From CAVTPD01 sp963736575 (GTDB lineage Bacteria > Bacteroidota > Bacteroidia > Cytophagales > JAAEPT01): a stretch of 64,000 bases of DNA. The notes under the pieces are model-generated. The model was not told the origin of the DNA. It made no database searches and saw only the letters and a list, made by a program, of their open reading frames with translations. Of the stretch, positions 1 to 8,538 are shown piece by piece. Where the stretch lies: assembly GCA_963736575.1 (NCBI GenBank), contig CAVTPD010000001.1, positions 2,294,001-2,358,000 on the forward strand, given 5' to 3'. Numbering within the stretch: position 1 is the stretch's first letter; the number at the start of each line of letters is the position of its first letter. Both the position numbers and the translations under genes were made by a program.

Positions 1-1221
1 ACCGAATAAGGTTCACCTTTCGTACCCGCACAAACCTGATTAGATCCCGTAATTACTGGTGTAGGCTGAACAATAACATCTACTGTTAATTCAACTGTAT
101 CGCCAATACAACCTGTTGGTGATTGTTCTGCTACTGAAATTGTAGCATCTGCTGAACCAAAATCTACTGAGATTGGAGCTTCCGGTTGTAGAAGATGGCG
201 TAGCACCTGTAACAATCCAATTAAAATTATTCCCTCCTGTACCTGAAGCAGTATACACTTCACCCGTTGTGTTTTCACAAACAACTGATGAACCGCTTAT
301 TGTGGTAGAAGAAGGTAAGGTTTCTATTAGTAACATTAAATATTGCAGTATCACTGGTACAACTTGAAGTAGTTTCCTCTACAACTTTTATAGTAGCATT
401 AGAAGTACCGAAATCTATGGTAGCTGTCTGTCCACTTGTACCTGCTAATACAGCTCCGTTTACAAACCAAGAATACGTAGAAGTAGGATCACCGGAAGCA
501 GTATACACTTCTCCTTTTGTATCGGCACAAAGGGCATTATCACCAGAAATAGTTGGTAAAGAAGGTGTTGGATTTACGGTAATATTAATTATTGATGTAT
601 CGGCATCACAACCTTTAGCATCCGTTTCTCTTAAACCTAATCGAACATTAATGAACCAAAATCTACTGAAACATTATCCCATTTGTGGGTTAGTGTAATT
701 CTGCATCACCTTGTAAATTATACCATTGATAAGTTGCTCCGGCATTTGGTAGGATCTTATACAAAACACCTTGTCATTTTCACAAATTTCAGTTGGACCA
801 GTATATAGCAGGAGACGAGGCCTGAGGAACACTATTATAGTAAATTGTTGCCAATAACAAACTCTAAAGTTATAACCCTAGTTACTCTCTTATTTGAACA
901 ATACCCTCCATTCTAGCATCGGGTTGAAGATTATCAAATGTTAAGATTAGGCTAGGACACAGTTATGTATTGATTACCGTTATTTGTACCTGCTAAATAA
1001 TTATCGGATTCACCTGTCAATTGACGGCAAGCTAGGATTTGGATGAAACATCTCAATGAAAACTTCACCATCAAATACTCCAAAACATGATGGCTCTGAG
1101 ATTGTAACATACACTGAATCATTATTGAAAGGCCCACAGTCAAATCTTTATTGCGATGATTGACCAAGGCTTAAAAAAGCAAAATTAAATAAATTAATAT
1201 GAATAGTATCCTTTTTATCAT
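1..1221 (-). pseudogene. Broken large secreted protein with SprB/Ig-like repeats (continues past left edge)
   Basis: Read on the minus strand, an ATG at 1221 opens a signal-peptide-like stretch (MIKRILFILIYLILLF), but a T-run then throws the frame off. Further down, pieces in different frames give CGPFNNDSVYVTISEPSCFG (SprB-repeat style), LTGESDNYLAGTNNG, GVLYKILPNAGATYQWY, GEVYTASGDPTSTYSWFVNG, GEVYTASGTGGNNFNWIV and NQVCAGTKGEPYS. The last pieces recur about every 250 bp and look like PKD/Ig-like domains of gliding or adhesion surface proteins of Bacteroidota. At least four frame changes are needed to join them, so as given it cannot encode one protein. It is either a decaying adhesin gene or poor-quality sequence. 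The 3' end lies beyond position 1. Confidence 0.6.
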
Positions 1222-1222
1222 A

Positions 1223-1523
1223 TTACTGTGCAATTAAAATTTCAAAACTTCCAACATCCCTTCGAATCCCTGATTAACACCAAATACATACCTGGCAATG
1301 GTTTTTTTATGCTTCACATTTTTCCTTCACTAATTCTTTTAACTTTATAGTTTTCACCCGCAAGTGTTATTTGGTATGGCTCTTTTCCACCACCTAAAAC
1401 CTCAAAGGAAAGTTGCTTCGTGGATTTAGAAGTAATATTCAAGGTTAATTTCGAACCAGCATATGCCCCCATAAAAATAAGGCAAGCTGTAAATAGCGTA
1501 AGTAAATATTTCGATTTAAACAT
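1223..1523 (-). pseudogene. Small secreted SprB-repeat-like protein, frameshifted
   Basis: The ATG at 1523 (MFKSKYLLTLFTACLIFMGA) opens a clear signal peptide, followed by SKLTLNITSKS and GGGKEPYQITLAG, which resembles one half of an SprB-like repeat. The frame stops at 1314. The expected second half, PLPGMYLVLIRDSKGC, is readable in another frame and could end at the TAA at 1223-1225. With the frame repaired it would be about 100 residues, exported, with one SprB-like unit. It sits 2 bp upstream of the larger broken surface-protein gene, so the two were probably co-transcribed. The repair is my inference. Confidence 0.5.
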
Positions 1524-1740
1524 ATAAGAAGGTTTTCTAATCAATATCAATGCACAAGAATAATGCCGAAAAAAGCAAATCCGAATATACCGAAAGATAT
1601 CCTAAATAAGAGAGCGATACAAACGAAAACTATACAATGTATACTTATTTCGGTCAAGGTACGTTTTTAGCGACTTCAATTTGCTTTTCTGGCATAGTTT
1701 GTGTAACTTATGGAATATGTTTAACCCTAATTGCACTACA

Positions 1741-2014
1741 ATGGAAATACAACTTTCAGCTATCAGAGACATGATTTTCGGTACAGACGACGTGGCAAAC
1801 AATGAAGAGAAACAAGCGTTACGGAAATATAATCTGAGGAAGGCGCTTGCTTTGGGGAATTTATATAAGAGAAAAGTACTTGATCTACTTTAGATCTGTA
1901 GATGGAATGTTGCGACGAATTGAAACCACAGTTTGGGCTGTTGGTGAAGAATACATTTCATTAAAAGCCGGAGTTTCCCTTCCTATTAAATCAGTAGAAA
2001 AAATAGAATTCTAA
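1741..2014 (+). pseudogene. Conserved Bacteroidota small protein, +1 frameshift in the middle
   Basis: ATG 1741 gives MEIQLSAIRDMIFG... KALALGNLYKRKVL, then the zero frame stops at 1891-1893. Skipping one base after CTT (1879-1881) continues as IYFRSVDGMLRRIETTVWAV and ...SLPIKSVEKIEF to a TAA at 2012-2014. The joined product is about 90 residues and resembles small conserved cytosolic proteins of Bacteroidota of the form KALxLGNLxKxKVxIYF...VETTVWAV...IPIxSIxxIEF; I know no function for them. An ATG at 1711 is also possible. The join is one base out of frame: a real frameshift, a sequencing error, or recoding (see findings). Confidence 0.6.
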
Positions 2015-2041
2015 GCTTTATATTAATTCAACCTTTTAACG

Positions 2042-2077
2042 AAGCCTTTGCTAACACAGCAAGGGCTTTGTTGTTTT
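2042..2077 (+). terminator. Rho-independent terminator after the frameshifted small gene
   Basis: Stem AAGCCTTTGCT (2042-2052) pairs with AGCAAGGGCTT (2058-2068) with one G-U pair and a 5-nt loop, followed by TTGTTGTTTT. It starts 28 bp after the end of the 1741-2014 gene, suggesting that gene was a real transcription unit. Confidence 0.7.
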
Positions 2078-2114
2078 AGAGGATCGGGAATCTTTTGAAG
2101 ATCCCCGATCCTCT
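2078..2114. repeat. 17-bp hairpin of a dispersed family (related copy at 53180-53210)
   Basis: Arms AGAGGATCGGGAATCTT and AAGATCCCCGATCCTCT enclose a 3-nt loop and differ from perfect complementarity at one position. That mismatch is at the same place as in the hairpin at 53180-53210 and becomes a G-U pair in a minus-strand transcript. The outer stem bases differ between copies while pairing is kept. It may be a minus-strand terminator, but no minus-strand gene lies directly upstream of it. Confidence 0.6.
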
Positions 2115-2171
2115 CCCGTTGTTGGGCTTTTGACCAACGACTATGCTAGGTACACTTCCAGCTACATAGTG

Positions 2172-2195
2172 CTTGTTGGAGAGAACTCCAACAAG
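2172..2195. terminator. 10-bp perfect hairpin, terminator-like
   Basis: CTTGTTGGAG and CTCCAACAAG pair perfectly around an AGAA loop. The following GGGGAAAAATT lacks a T-run on the plus strand, so termination is uncertain. Confidence 0.4.
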
Positions 2196-2552
2196 GGGAA
2201 AAATTAGCTTCTTATTTTAAGCATCTCAATTTATAACCTTTTTAAATTTTCCCATATTTCACATAATAGAAGCTATACACTTATATGCAATGGCTTTTTT
2301 CCGCTTCATTTATTTACGTTTTATGAGAATATTCTCTTATTTTGACGCAGTTTAAAATTTCATTATATACACAATAAATGGGATTTGGTTTAGATGCACA
2401 AACCTTTACTGCTCGTTTCAAACTTGCTTAGAAACTGCAAACTCTAATTAAAAACCCTAATTAAATTACTTCAAAATAATGTAGGCACGATTCAAGAACT
2501 AGACTGTTATTTTCTATTTCTAATCTGTCTTTACATTGGAAGACATTAACAC

Positions 2553-5330
2553 ATGAACATGTACAACAACTACATCAAGGAAATTGAAGAACGCAAAAGT
2601 CAAGGACTTCACCCAAAGCCAATTGAAGATGCTGGATTGCTAAGCGAAATCATCGCAAAAATCAAAGATTTAAATAATACAGATAGAGAAGACTCTCTTA
2701 AATTCTTCATCTATAATGTTATACCTGGTACTACAAGTGCTGCTGTAGTAAAAGCTAAATTCTTAAAAGAAATTATTCTAGGCGAATCTGTTTTAGAGGA
2801 AATTACCCCAACTTTTGCTTTTGAATTGTTATCACATATGAAAGGTGGGCCTTCAATAGAGGTGTTACTTGATTTAGCACTTGGCGATAATACTGAAATT
2901 GCAAAAGAAGCTGCTAAAGTGCTTAAACAACAAGTTTTCCTTTACGAGGCAGACATGGGCCGTTTAAAAGAAGCTTACGAAGCTGGTAATGCAGTTGCAA
3001 AAGATTTATTAGAGAGTTATGCTAAGGCTGAATTCTTTACGAATCTTCCTGAAGCAGAAGAAGAAATTAAAGTGGTTACTTTCATTGCTGGTGAAGGAGA
3101 TATTTCTACCGATTTACTATCACCTGGAGCAGATGCCCACTCTAGATCAGATCGTGAATTGCATGGTCAGTGTATCTTTGAGCATAACAAAGAAATGCAA
3201 AAAGAACTTGCTGCTTTAAAAGAGCAACACCCAGATAAACGTGTGATGTTAATCGCCGAAAAAGGAACAATGGGAGTTGGTTCTTCTAGAATGTCTGGTG
3301 TAAACAACGTGGCATTATGGACAGGTATTCAAGCTAGTCCTTATGTTCCATTCATCAATATTGCACCAGTAATTGCAGGTACAAACGGTGTTTCTCCAAT
3401 TTTCTTAACTACTGTTGGTGTAACTGGCGGTATTGGGGTTGATTTGAAGAACTGGGTAAAGAAGACTGATACAGAGGGCAATACCATTCGTGACGAAAAT
3501 GGTGACCCTGTTTTAGAAGAAGCTTATTCTGTAGCTACCGGAACTGTTCTTACCATCAATACCAAGAAGAAAAAACTTTACAATGGTGATAAAGAATTGA
3601 TTGATATTTCAGCTTCATTAACACCGCAAAAGGTAGAATTTATTAAAGCTGGTGGTTCCTACGCCATTGTATTTGGTAAAAAACTACAAACATTTGCTGC
3701 TAAAACTTTAGGAATTGAAGCACCTACTGTATTTGCTCCTTCAAAAGAGGTTTCTGACGAAGCGCACGGTTTAACAGCTGTTGAAAAAATATTCAACAAA
3801 AATGCCGTTGGCACAACTCCTGGCAAAACATTACATGCAGGTTCTGATGTTCGTGTAGAGGTAAACATTGTAGGTTCTCAAGATACTACTGGTTTAATGA
3901 CTTCTCAGGAATTAGAAGCGATGGCTGCTACAACCATTTCCCCTATCGTTGATGGTGCCTACCAGTCGGGTTGTCATACGGCTTCCGTTTGGGATAACAA
4001 ATCAAAGGCTAACATCCCAAGGTTAATGAAATTCATGAACGACTTCGGTTTAATCACTGCTCGTGATCCGAAAGGAGTTTACCCTGCCATGACAGATGTA
4101 ATTCATAAAGTATTAAATGACATTACTGTATCTGATTGGGACATTATTATTGGTGGTGACTCACATACAAGAATGTCAAAAGGTGTTGCTTTTGGAGCCG
4201 ACTCGGGTACTGTTGCTCTTGCGTTAGCTACTGGCGAGGCTACCATGCCTATTCCTGAATCTGTAAAAGTTACATTTAAAGGCGAAATGAAAAGCTACAT
4301 GGACTTCCGTGATGTTGTTCATGCTACTCAACAACAAATGTTAAAACAGTTTGGTGGAGAGAATGTTTTCCAAGGTAGAGTTATTGAAGTTCATCTTGGA
4401 ACCCTTACTGCTGACCAAGCATTTACATTTACCGACTGGACTGCAGAAATGAAAGCAAAAGCTTCTATCTGTATTTCGGAAGATGAAACATTAATCGAAT
4501 CATTAGAAATTGCCAAGTCTAGAATCCAAATCATGATTGATAAAGGAATGGACAATGAGAAGCAAGTTCTTCAAGGATTGATTGATAAAGCGAATAAGAG
4601 AATTGTAGAGATTAGATCTGGCGAAAAACCAGCGCTTACACCAGACAAAAACGCTAAATATCACGCCGATGTAGTTGTTGATCTTGACTTAATTGTTGAA
4701 CCAATGATTGCTGACCCTGACGTGAATAATGCCGATGTTTCTAAGCGATACACACACGATACCATTAGACCGTTGTCTTATTATGGTGGAAGTAGAAAAG
4801 TAGATCTTGGCTTTGTTGGTTCTTGTATGGTGCACAAGGGTGATATGAAGATTCTTGCCCATATGCTTAAAAACATTGAAAAGCAAAACGGAAAGGTTGA
4901 ATTCAAAGCACCTCTAGTAGTAGCCCCTCCTACTTACAATATTGTAGATGAATTAAAAGCGGAAGGTGACTGGGATGTTTTACGTAAATACTCTGGTTTC
5001 GAATTTGATGACGATGCCCCAAAAGCAGCATCTAGAACTAAGTACGAAAACATATTATACTTAGAACGTCCTGGGTGTAACCTTTGTATGGGTAATCAAG
5101 AAAAAGCAGAACCGGGTGATACAGTAATGGCTACTTCTACACGTTTATTCCAAGGAAGGGTGGTTAAAGATTCTGCTGAGAAAAAAGGAGAGTCGTTACT
5201 TTCTTCTACCCCTGTAGTTGTTCTTTCTACTATTCTAGGTAGAACACCTAATTTGGAAGAATATGAAGCGGCTGTTGAAGGAATCAACTTAACCAAGTTC
5301 AAACCTTCTGGTAAATTACTTACAGTTTAA
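2553..5330 (+). CDS. acnB: Aconitate hydratase B
   Basis: At 925 residues this is a bacterial AcnB-type aconitase (citrate to isocitrate via cis-aconitate, TCA cycle, cytosol), slightly longer than E. coli AcnB. An N-terminal HEAT-like helical region (about 1-160) precedes the swivel domain, as is typical of AcnB. The 4Fe-4S ligands are visible as Cys758 in GSCMVHKGD and Cys842/Cys845 in PGCNLCMGNQ; substrate-site motifs such as GGDSHTRMSKG are present. ATG 2553 or ATG 2559 could be the start (MNMYNNYIKEI). It is followed by a strong terminator and then by an unrelated mitochondrial-type aconitase. AcnB enzymes also act on 2-methylisocitrate in other bacteria, a possible division of labour here. 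Confidence 0.95.
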   Translation: MNMYNNYIKEIEERKSQGLHPKPIEDAGLLSEIIAKIKDLNNTDREDSLKFFIYNVIPGTTSAAVVKAKFLKEIILGESVLEEITPTFAFELLSHMKGGPSIEVLLDLALGDNTEIAKEAAKVLKQQVFLYEADMGRLKEAYEAGNAVAKDLLESYAKAEFFTNLPEAEEEIKVVTFIAGEGDISTDLLSPGADAHSRSDRELHGQCIFEHNKEMQKELAALKEQHPDKRVMLIAEKGTMGVGSSRMSGVNNVALWTGIQASPYVPFINIAPVIAGTNGVSPIFLTTVGVTGGIGVDLKNWVKKTDTEGNTIRDENGDPVLEEAYSVATGTVLTINTKKKKLYNGDKELIDISASLTPQKVEFIKAGGSYAIVFGKKLQTFAAKTLGIEAPTVFAPSKEVSDEAHGLTAVEKIFNKNAVGTTPGKTLHAGSDVRVEVNIVGSQDTTGLMTSQELEAMAATTISPIVDGAYQSGCHTASVWDNKSKANIPRLMKFMNDFGLITARDPKGVYPAMTDVIHKVLNDITVSDWDIIIGGDSHTRMSKGVAFGADSGTVALALATGEATMPIPESVKVTFKGEMKSYMDFRDVVHATQQQMLKQFGGENVFQGRVIEVHLGTLTADQAFTFTDWTAEMKAKASICISEDETLIESLEIAKSRIQIMIDKGMDNEKQVLQGLIDKANKRIVEIRSGEKPALTPDKNAKYHADVVVDLDLIVEPMIADPDVNNADVSKRYTHDTIRPLSYYGGSRKVDLGFVGSCMVHKGDMKILAHMLKNIEKQNGKVEFKAPLVVAPPTYNIVDELKAEGDWDVLRKYSGFEFDDDAPKAASRTKYENILYLERPGCNLCMGNQEKAEPGDTVMATSTRLFQGRVVKDSAEKKGESLLSSTPVVVLSTILGRTPNLEEYEAAVEGINLTKFKPSGKLLTV

Positions 5331-5352
5331 TTATTCAGAATTAATATTCATT

Positions 5353-5387
5353 AAAGCCCGAATTATACAATTCGGGCTTTTTTTATC
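5353..5387 (+). terminator. acnB terminator
   Basis: A perfect 12-bp stem AAAGCCCGAATT/AATTCGGGCTTT with loop ATAC is followed by a T-run, starting 23 bp after the acnB stop codon. Confidence 0.9.
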
Positions 5388-5466
5388 TCTTTACAGGCAC
5401 ATTTTTAACTCAATTTATATTCCCGAAACTTTTTAGGGCACTAAGGTGTTCTCAATGAATGTGACA

Positions 5467-5484
5467 TACACTTAGTAAAGTGTA
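5467..5484. promoter_or_regulatory. Palindrome upstream of the second aconitase gene
   Basis: TACACTT-AGTA-AAGTGTA is a perfect 7-bp inverted repeat, 49 bp before the ATG at 5533 and outside the acnB terminator. It may be an operator or a leader hairpin; the cognate factor is unknown. Confidence 0.35.
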
Positions 5485-5532
5485 ATTTTTTATTAAATTG
5501 AGGTCACTAATTCGAAATTAAAAAATACACCT

Positions 5533-7800
5533 ATGGCATTTGATTTTGACATGATAAAAAGCCTCTACAGCAAGTTTCCTTCTCGCGTAGACGCTGCAAG
5601 AAAGACAGTAGGCAAACCATTAACTTTAGCAGAAAAGATTCTATATGCCCACCTATGGGACGAGACCCCTTCTAAAGCCTATGGAAGAGGTAAAGATTAT
5701 GTGGATTTTGCACCAGATAGAATTGCTTGTCAGGACGCAACAGCACAAATGGCTCTTCTACAGTTTATGCAAGCTGGCAAAGATAGAGTTGCCGTACCCA
5801 CAACAGTGCACTGTGACCACTTAATACAAGCTAGAATTGGTGCAAAAAAGGATTTACAAGAATCTTTAAATAAGAATAACGAGGTTTTCAACTTCCTTGA
5901 TTCTGTTTCTAACAAATATGGTATTGGTTTCTGGAAACCTGGTGCAGGTATTATTCACCAAGTAGTATTAGAAAACTATGCTTTCCCTGGTGGTATGATG
6001 ATTGGTACAGACTCACACACAGTAAACGCCGGCGGTTTAGGCATGGTGGCTATTGGTGTTGGTGGTGCCGATGCCGTAGACGTTATGGCTGGAATGCCAT
6101 GGGAACTTAAATTCCCTAAGTTAATTGGTGTTAAATTAACCGGCAAACTAAACGGTTGGACAGCTCCAAAAGATGTTATTCTTAAAGTTGCTGGTATCTT
6201 AACGGTAAAAGGTGGTACAGGCTGTATAGTAGAATACTTTGGCGAAGGTGCTAACTCAATGTCTTGTACGGGTAAAGGTACTATTTGTAATATGGGTGCT
6301 GAAATTGGTGCAACTACCTCTACTTTCGGGTACGACGAATCAATGGCTCGTTACTTAAAATCTACAGACAGAGCAGATATTGCTGCTGAAGCCGATAAAA
6401 TTAAGGATTACCTAACGGCAGATCCTGAAGTTTACGCTGAACCAGAAAAGTATTTTGACCAATTAATTGAAATTAACTTAGACGAATTAGCACCACATTT
6501 AAACGGTCCTTTTACTCCAGACAGAGCTACTCCTGTTTCAGAAATGAAAGTTGAAGCTGAAAAGAACGGATGGCCTTTAGAAATTGAATGGGGATTAATT
6601 GGTTCTTGTACCAACTCTTCTTATGAAGATTTATCTAGAGCAGCCTCAATTGCTAAACAAGCTGTTGAAAAAGGTGTAGAAGCTAAAGCAAGCCTTGGTA
6701 TTAACCCTGGTTCTGAACAAGTTAGATTCACGGCAGACAGAGATGGTTTGTTAAAAACTTTTGAAGAGTTTAACGCTACTATCTTTACAAATGCTTGTGG
6801 ACCATGTATTGGACAATGGGATAGAAAAGGTGCTGATAAACAAGAAAAAAACTCTATCATTCACTCTTTTAACAGAAATTTTGCTAAAAGAGCCGATGGT
6901 AACCCAAATACACATGCTTTTGTAGCTTCTCCTGAGATGGTTGCTGCCGTTGCCATTGCTGGTAGATTAGATTTCAACCCACTTACAGATACATTAACCA
7001 ATAAAAATGGAGAGCAAGTTAAACTTGATGCTCCATTTGGTGATGAATTACCTGCAAAAGGTTTCGCTGTTGAAGATAGCGGTTACCAAGCTCCTGCTGA
7101 AGATGGTTCTTCTGTAGAAATTAAAGTGGCACCAGATTCTGATAGACTTCAGTTATTAGCTGGTTTTACGCCTTGGGACGAAAAGGAAATCAAAGGCATG
7201 AAGCTTTTAATTAAAGCGCAAGGCAAATGTACTACCGACCATATTTCAATGGCTGGACCATGGTTAAAATACAGAGGTCACCTAGACAACATTTCTAATA
7301 ACTGTTTAATTGGTGCTATTAATGCTTTTGGTGGTGCTACTAACGAAGTAGTTAATCAATTGAGTGGAGTCAAAGGCGAAGTTCCAGCTACAGCCAGAGC
7401 GTACAAAGCTGCCGGAGTAGACTCAATTGTTATTGGTGACGATAACTACGGTGAAGGTTCTTCTAGAGAGCACGCTGCCATGGAACCAAGACACTTAGGT
7501 GTTCGAATTGTATTGGTCAAATCTTTCGCTCGTATCCACGAAACAAACTTGAAGAAACAAGGTATGTTAGGGTTAACGTTTGCTAATCCTTCAGACTATG
7601 ATTTAATTCAGGAAGACGATACGTTTGAAACTACTGATTTAACTCAATTTTCAGCAGACAAACCAATTACTTTAAAAGTAACCCATAAAGACGGTTCGGT
7701 TGATAACATTGTTTGTAACCATACGTACAATACACAACAAATTGAATGGTTTAAAGCGGGATCTGCATTAAACCTGATAAAAACGATGAACAAAAACTAA
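5533..7800 (+). CDS. Aconitate hydratase, mitochondrial type
   Basis: At 755 residues this has the domain order of mitochondrial aconitase (domains 1-3, then swivel domain 4 at the C-terminus) and would interconvert citrate and isocitrate in the TCA cycle. The 4Fe-4S ligands are Cys359 (GSCTNSSYED) and Cys422/Cys425 (NACGPCIG). Substrate-site motifs TTVHCDHL, GTDSHT and GDDNYGEGSSREHA are present. It is not a paralogue of AcnB in overall architecture, as AcnB carries the swivel domain N-terminally. It has its own terminator, and acnB upstream has one too, so the two can be transcribed separately. The start at ATG 5533 (MAFDFDMIKSLYSKF) fits the family N-terminus. Confidence 0.95.
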   Translation: MAFDFDMIKSLYSKFPSRVDAARKTVGKPLTLAEKILYAHLWDETPSKAYGRGKDYVDFAPDRIACQDATAQMALLQFMQAGKDRVAVPTTVHCDHLIQARIGAKKDLQESLNKNNEVFNFLDSVSNKYGIGFWKPGAGIIHQVVLENYAFPGGMMIGTDSHTVNAGGLGMVAIGVGGADAVDVMAGMPWELKFPKLIGVKLTGKLNGWTAPKDVILKVAGILTVKGGTGCIVEYFGEGANSMSCTGKGTICNMGAEIGATTSTFGYDESMARYLKSTDRADIAAEADKIKDYLTADPEVYAEPEKYFDQLIEINLDELAPHLNGPFTPDRATPVSEMKVEAEKNGWPLEIEWGLIGSCTNSSYEDLSRAASIAKQAVEKGVEAKASLGINPGSEQVRFTADRDGLLKTFEEFNATIFTNACGPCIGQWDRKGADKQEKNSIIHSFNRNFAKRADGNPNTHAFVASPEMVAAVAIAGRLDFNPLTDTLTNKNGEQVKLDAPFGDELPAKGFAVEDSGYQAPAEDGSSVEIKVAPDSDRLQLLAGFTPWDEKEIKGMKLLIKAQGKCTTDHISMAGPWLKYRGHLDNISNNCLIGAINAFGGATNEVVNQLSGVKGEVPATARAYKAAGVDSIVIGDDNYGEGSSREHAAMEPRHLGVRIVLVKSFARIHETNLKKQGMLGLTFANPSDYDLIQEDDTFETTDLTQFSADKPITLKVTHKDGSVDNIVCNHTYNTQQIEWFKAGSALNLIKTMNKN

Positions 7801-7829
7801 AAACGTTATTGTTCTAATAAATTACAAGG

Positions 7830-7859
7830 AAGGCTACCTCAAAAGGGTGGCCTTTTTTA
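7830..7859 (+). terminator. Terminator of the second aconitase gene
   Basis: AAGGCTACC (7830-7838) pairs with GGTGGCCTT (7846-7854) with one G-U, followed by a T-run, about 30 bp after the stop codon. Confidence 0.8.
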
Positions 7860-7862
7860 TGG

Positions 7863-8163
7863 CCTAAAATAAATTTACTGTAACATCTACTGAAAATCAC
7901 CTTGTCGCCTTCTGATAAAACTGAAAGGAATAGTAAAAAATGTTTCCAGTACATGTAAAACCAGTGCTATTTAATATAGATAGAAATATAATGCATCAAA
8001 AACTAATGCAACCGTTAATGTTGATACTATTATGATTTGTTCTGTCGAAAGTTTTCTGCCAAGGATTTTCATAAGCTAGTCGAATTAACATATACGTTAA
8101 TCGATATAACCAGAACCATGCCAAAATTTTCACGTAAGAAACCACCTACTGATAATCAATTAG
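7863..8163. other. Gene-poor gap at the 3' end of the heme operon
   Basis: About 300 bp between convergent transcription units. Apart from the possible 33-codon ORF at 7971-8072, I see no gene, strong terminator hairpin or repeat. Confidence 0.5.
7971..8072 (-). CDS. Possible small single-span membrane protein, 33 aa
   Basis: An ATG at 8072 opens a 33-residue frame: a basic start (MKILGRKLSTEQ), a hydrophobic stretch (IIIVSTLTVALVFDALYFY), then stop. The shape is that of a one-helix membrane peptide. It lies about 90 bp downstream of the monoheme lipoprotein cytochrome on the same strand and could be the last gene of the heme operon, for example a small subunit. There is no recognisable ribosome binding site and no known homologue in my reading, so it may be chance. 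Confidence 0.3.
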   Translation of the reverse strand: MKILGRKLSTEQIIIVSTLTVALVFDALYFYLY

Positions 8164-8538
8164 TTAATTTTTAACATAGCCGCTTTTAATCCAACTTTCT
8201 ATAATAACAATACTACAAGAATCTAGCTTATCGCGTTTATAAGGCATTTTTAAATACCCAGGCAGATGTTTTATATTCCCCAAAACCAAGCCTTCTTCTA
8301 TGTAGCCTTTAATGTGGTCATATGTATACATTTTGTTGCCATCTGCTTTCGCTGCATATTTCTCTTCGTTGTGGCAAGAAAAACAATTAGCTTCAAAAAT
8401 TGGCAAAACGTCTTTTGCATAAGACACTGAATCTGAATAACAAACTTTTGCTTCTGCTTCACTTGCTTCAGGAACACTTCCACAACCCCATATCATAACC
8501 GAAAAGGTTAATCCAATAAATAGAGATAATTTATTCAT
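8164..8538 (-). CDS. Monoheme c-type cytochrome lipoprotein
   Basis: From ATG 8538 (MNKLSLFIGLTFSVMIWGCG) the product has a lipoprotein signal peptide with a Cys after WG, then one heme c site CFSCH in the context SYAKDVLPIFEANCFSCHNEEK. A methionine in the C-terminal part (HLPGYLKMPY) could be the distal ligand. About 124 residues, anchored by lipid and facing the periplasm or cell surface. An upstream in-frame ATG at 8550 is possible but places extra residues before the signal peptide. It is the last clear gene of the heme operon and overlaps the 3' end of the pentaheme gene by 8 bp. Role inferred: terminal electron carrier. Confidence 0.8.
   Translation of the reverse strand: MNKLSLFIGLTFSVMIWGCGSVPEASEAEAKVCYSDSVSYAKDVLPIFEANCFSCHNEEKYAAKADGNKMYTYDHIKGYIEEGLVLGNIKHLPGYLKMPYKRDKLDSCSIVIIESWIKSGYVKN

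Larger units (their letters stand above)
2015..2552. other. Gene-free stretch with a hairpin cluster and an AT-rich leader upstream of acnB
   Basis: No credible coding sequence is seen here. The left third holds four consecutive hairpins: 2042-2068, 2078-2114, about 2118-2141 (GTTGTTGG/CCAACGAC) and 2172-2195. A 12-bp palindrome GAGAATATTCTC lies at 2325-2336. The right part is AT-rich and presumably holds the acnB promoter; the nearest match to TAnnTTTG is the imperfect TACATTGG around 2532-2539. Confidence 0.6.

Noticed and set aside
1602..1893. Two overlapping frames on opposite strands around 1602-1893
   Set aside because: The minus-strand frame is a shadow. The real content is the plus-strand gene from 1741, which needs a +1 shift at 1882.
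2289..2354. Short frame of 21 codons in the acnB leader
   Set aside because: Aromatic-rich by base composition, overlaps the GAGAATATTCTC palindrome, no supporting signal.
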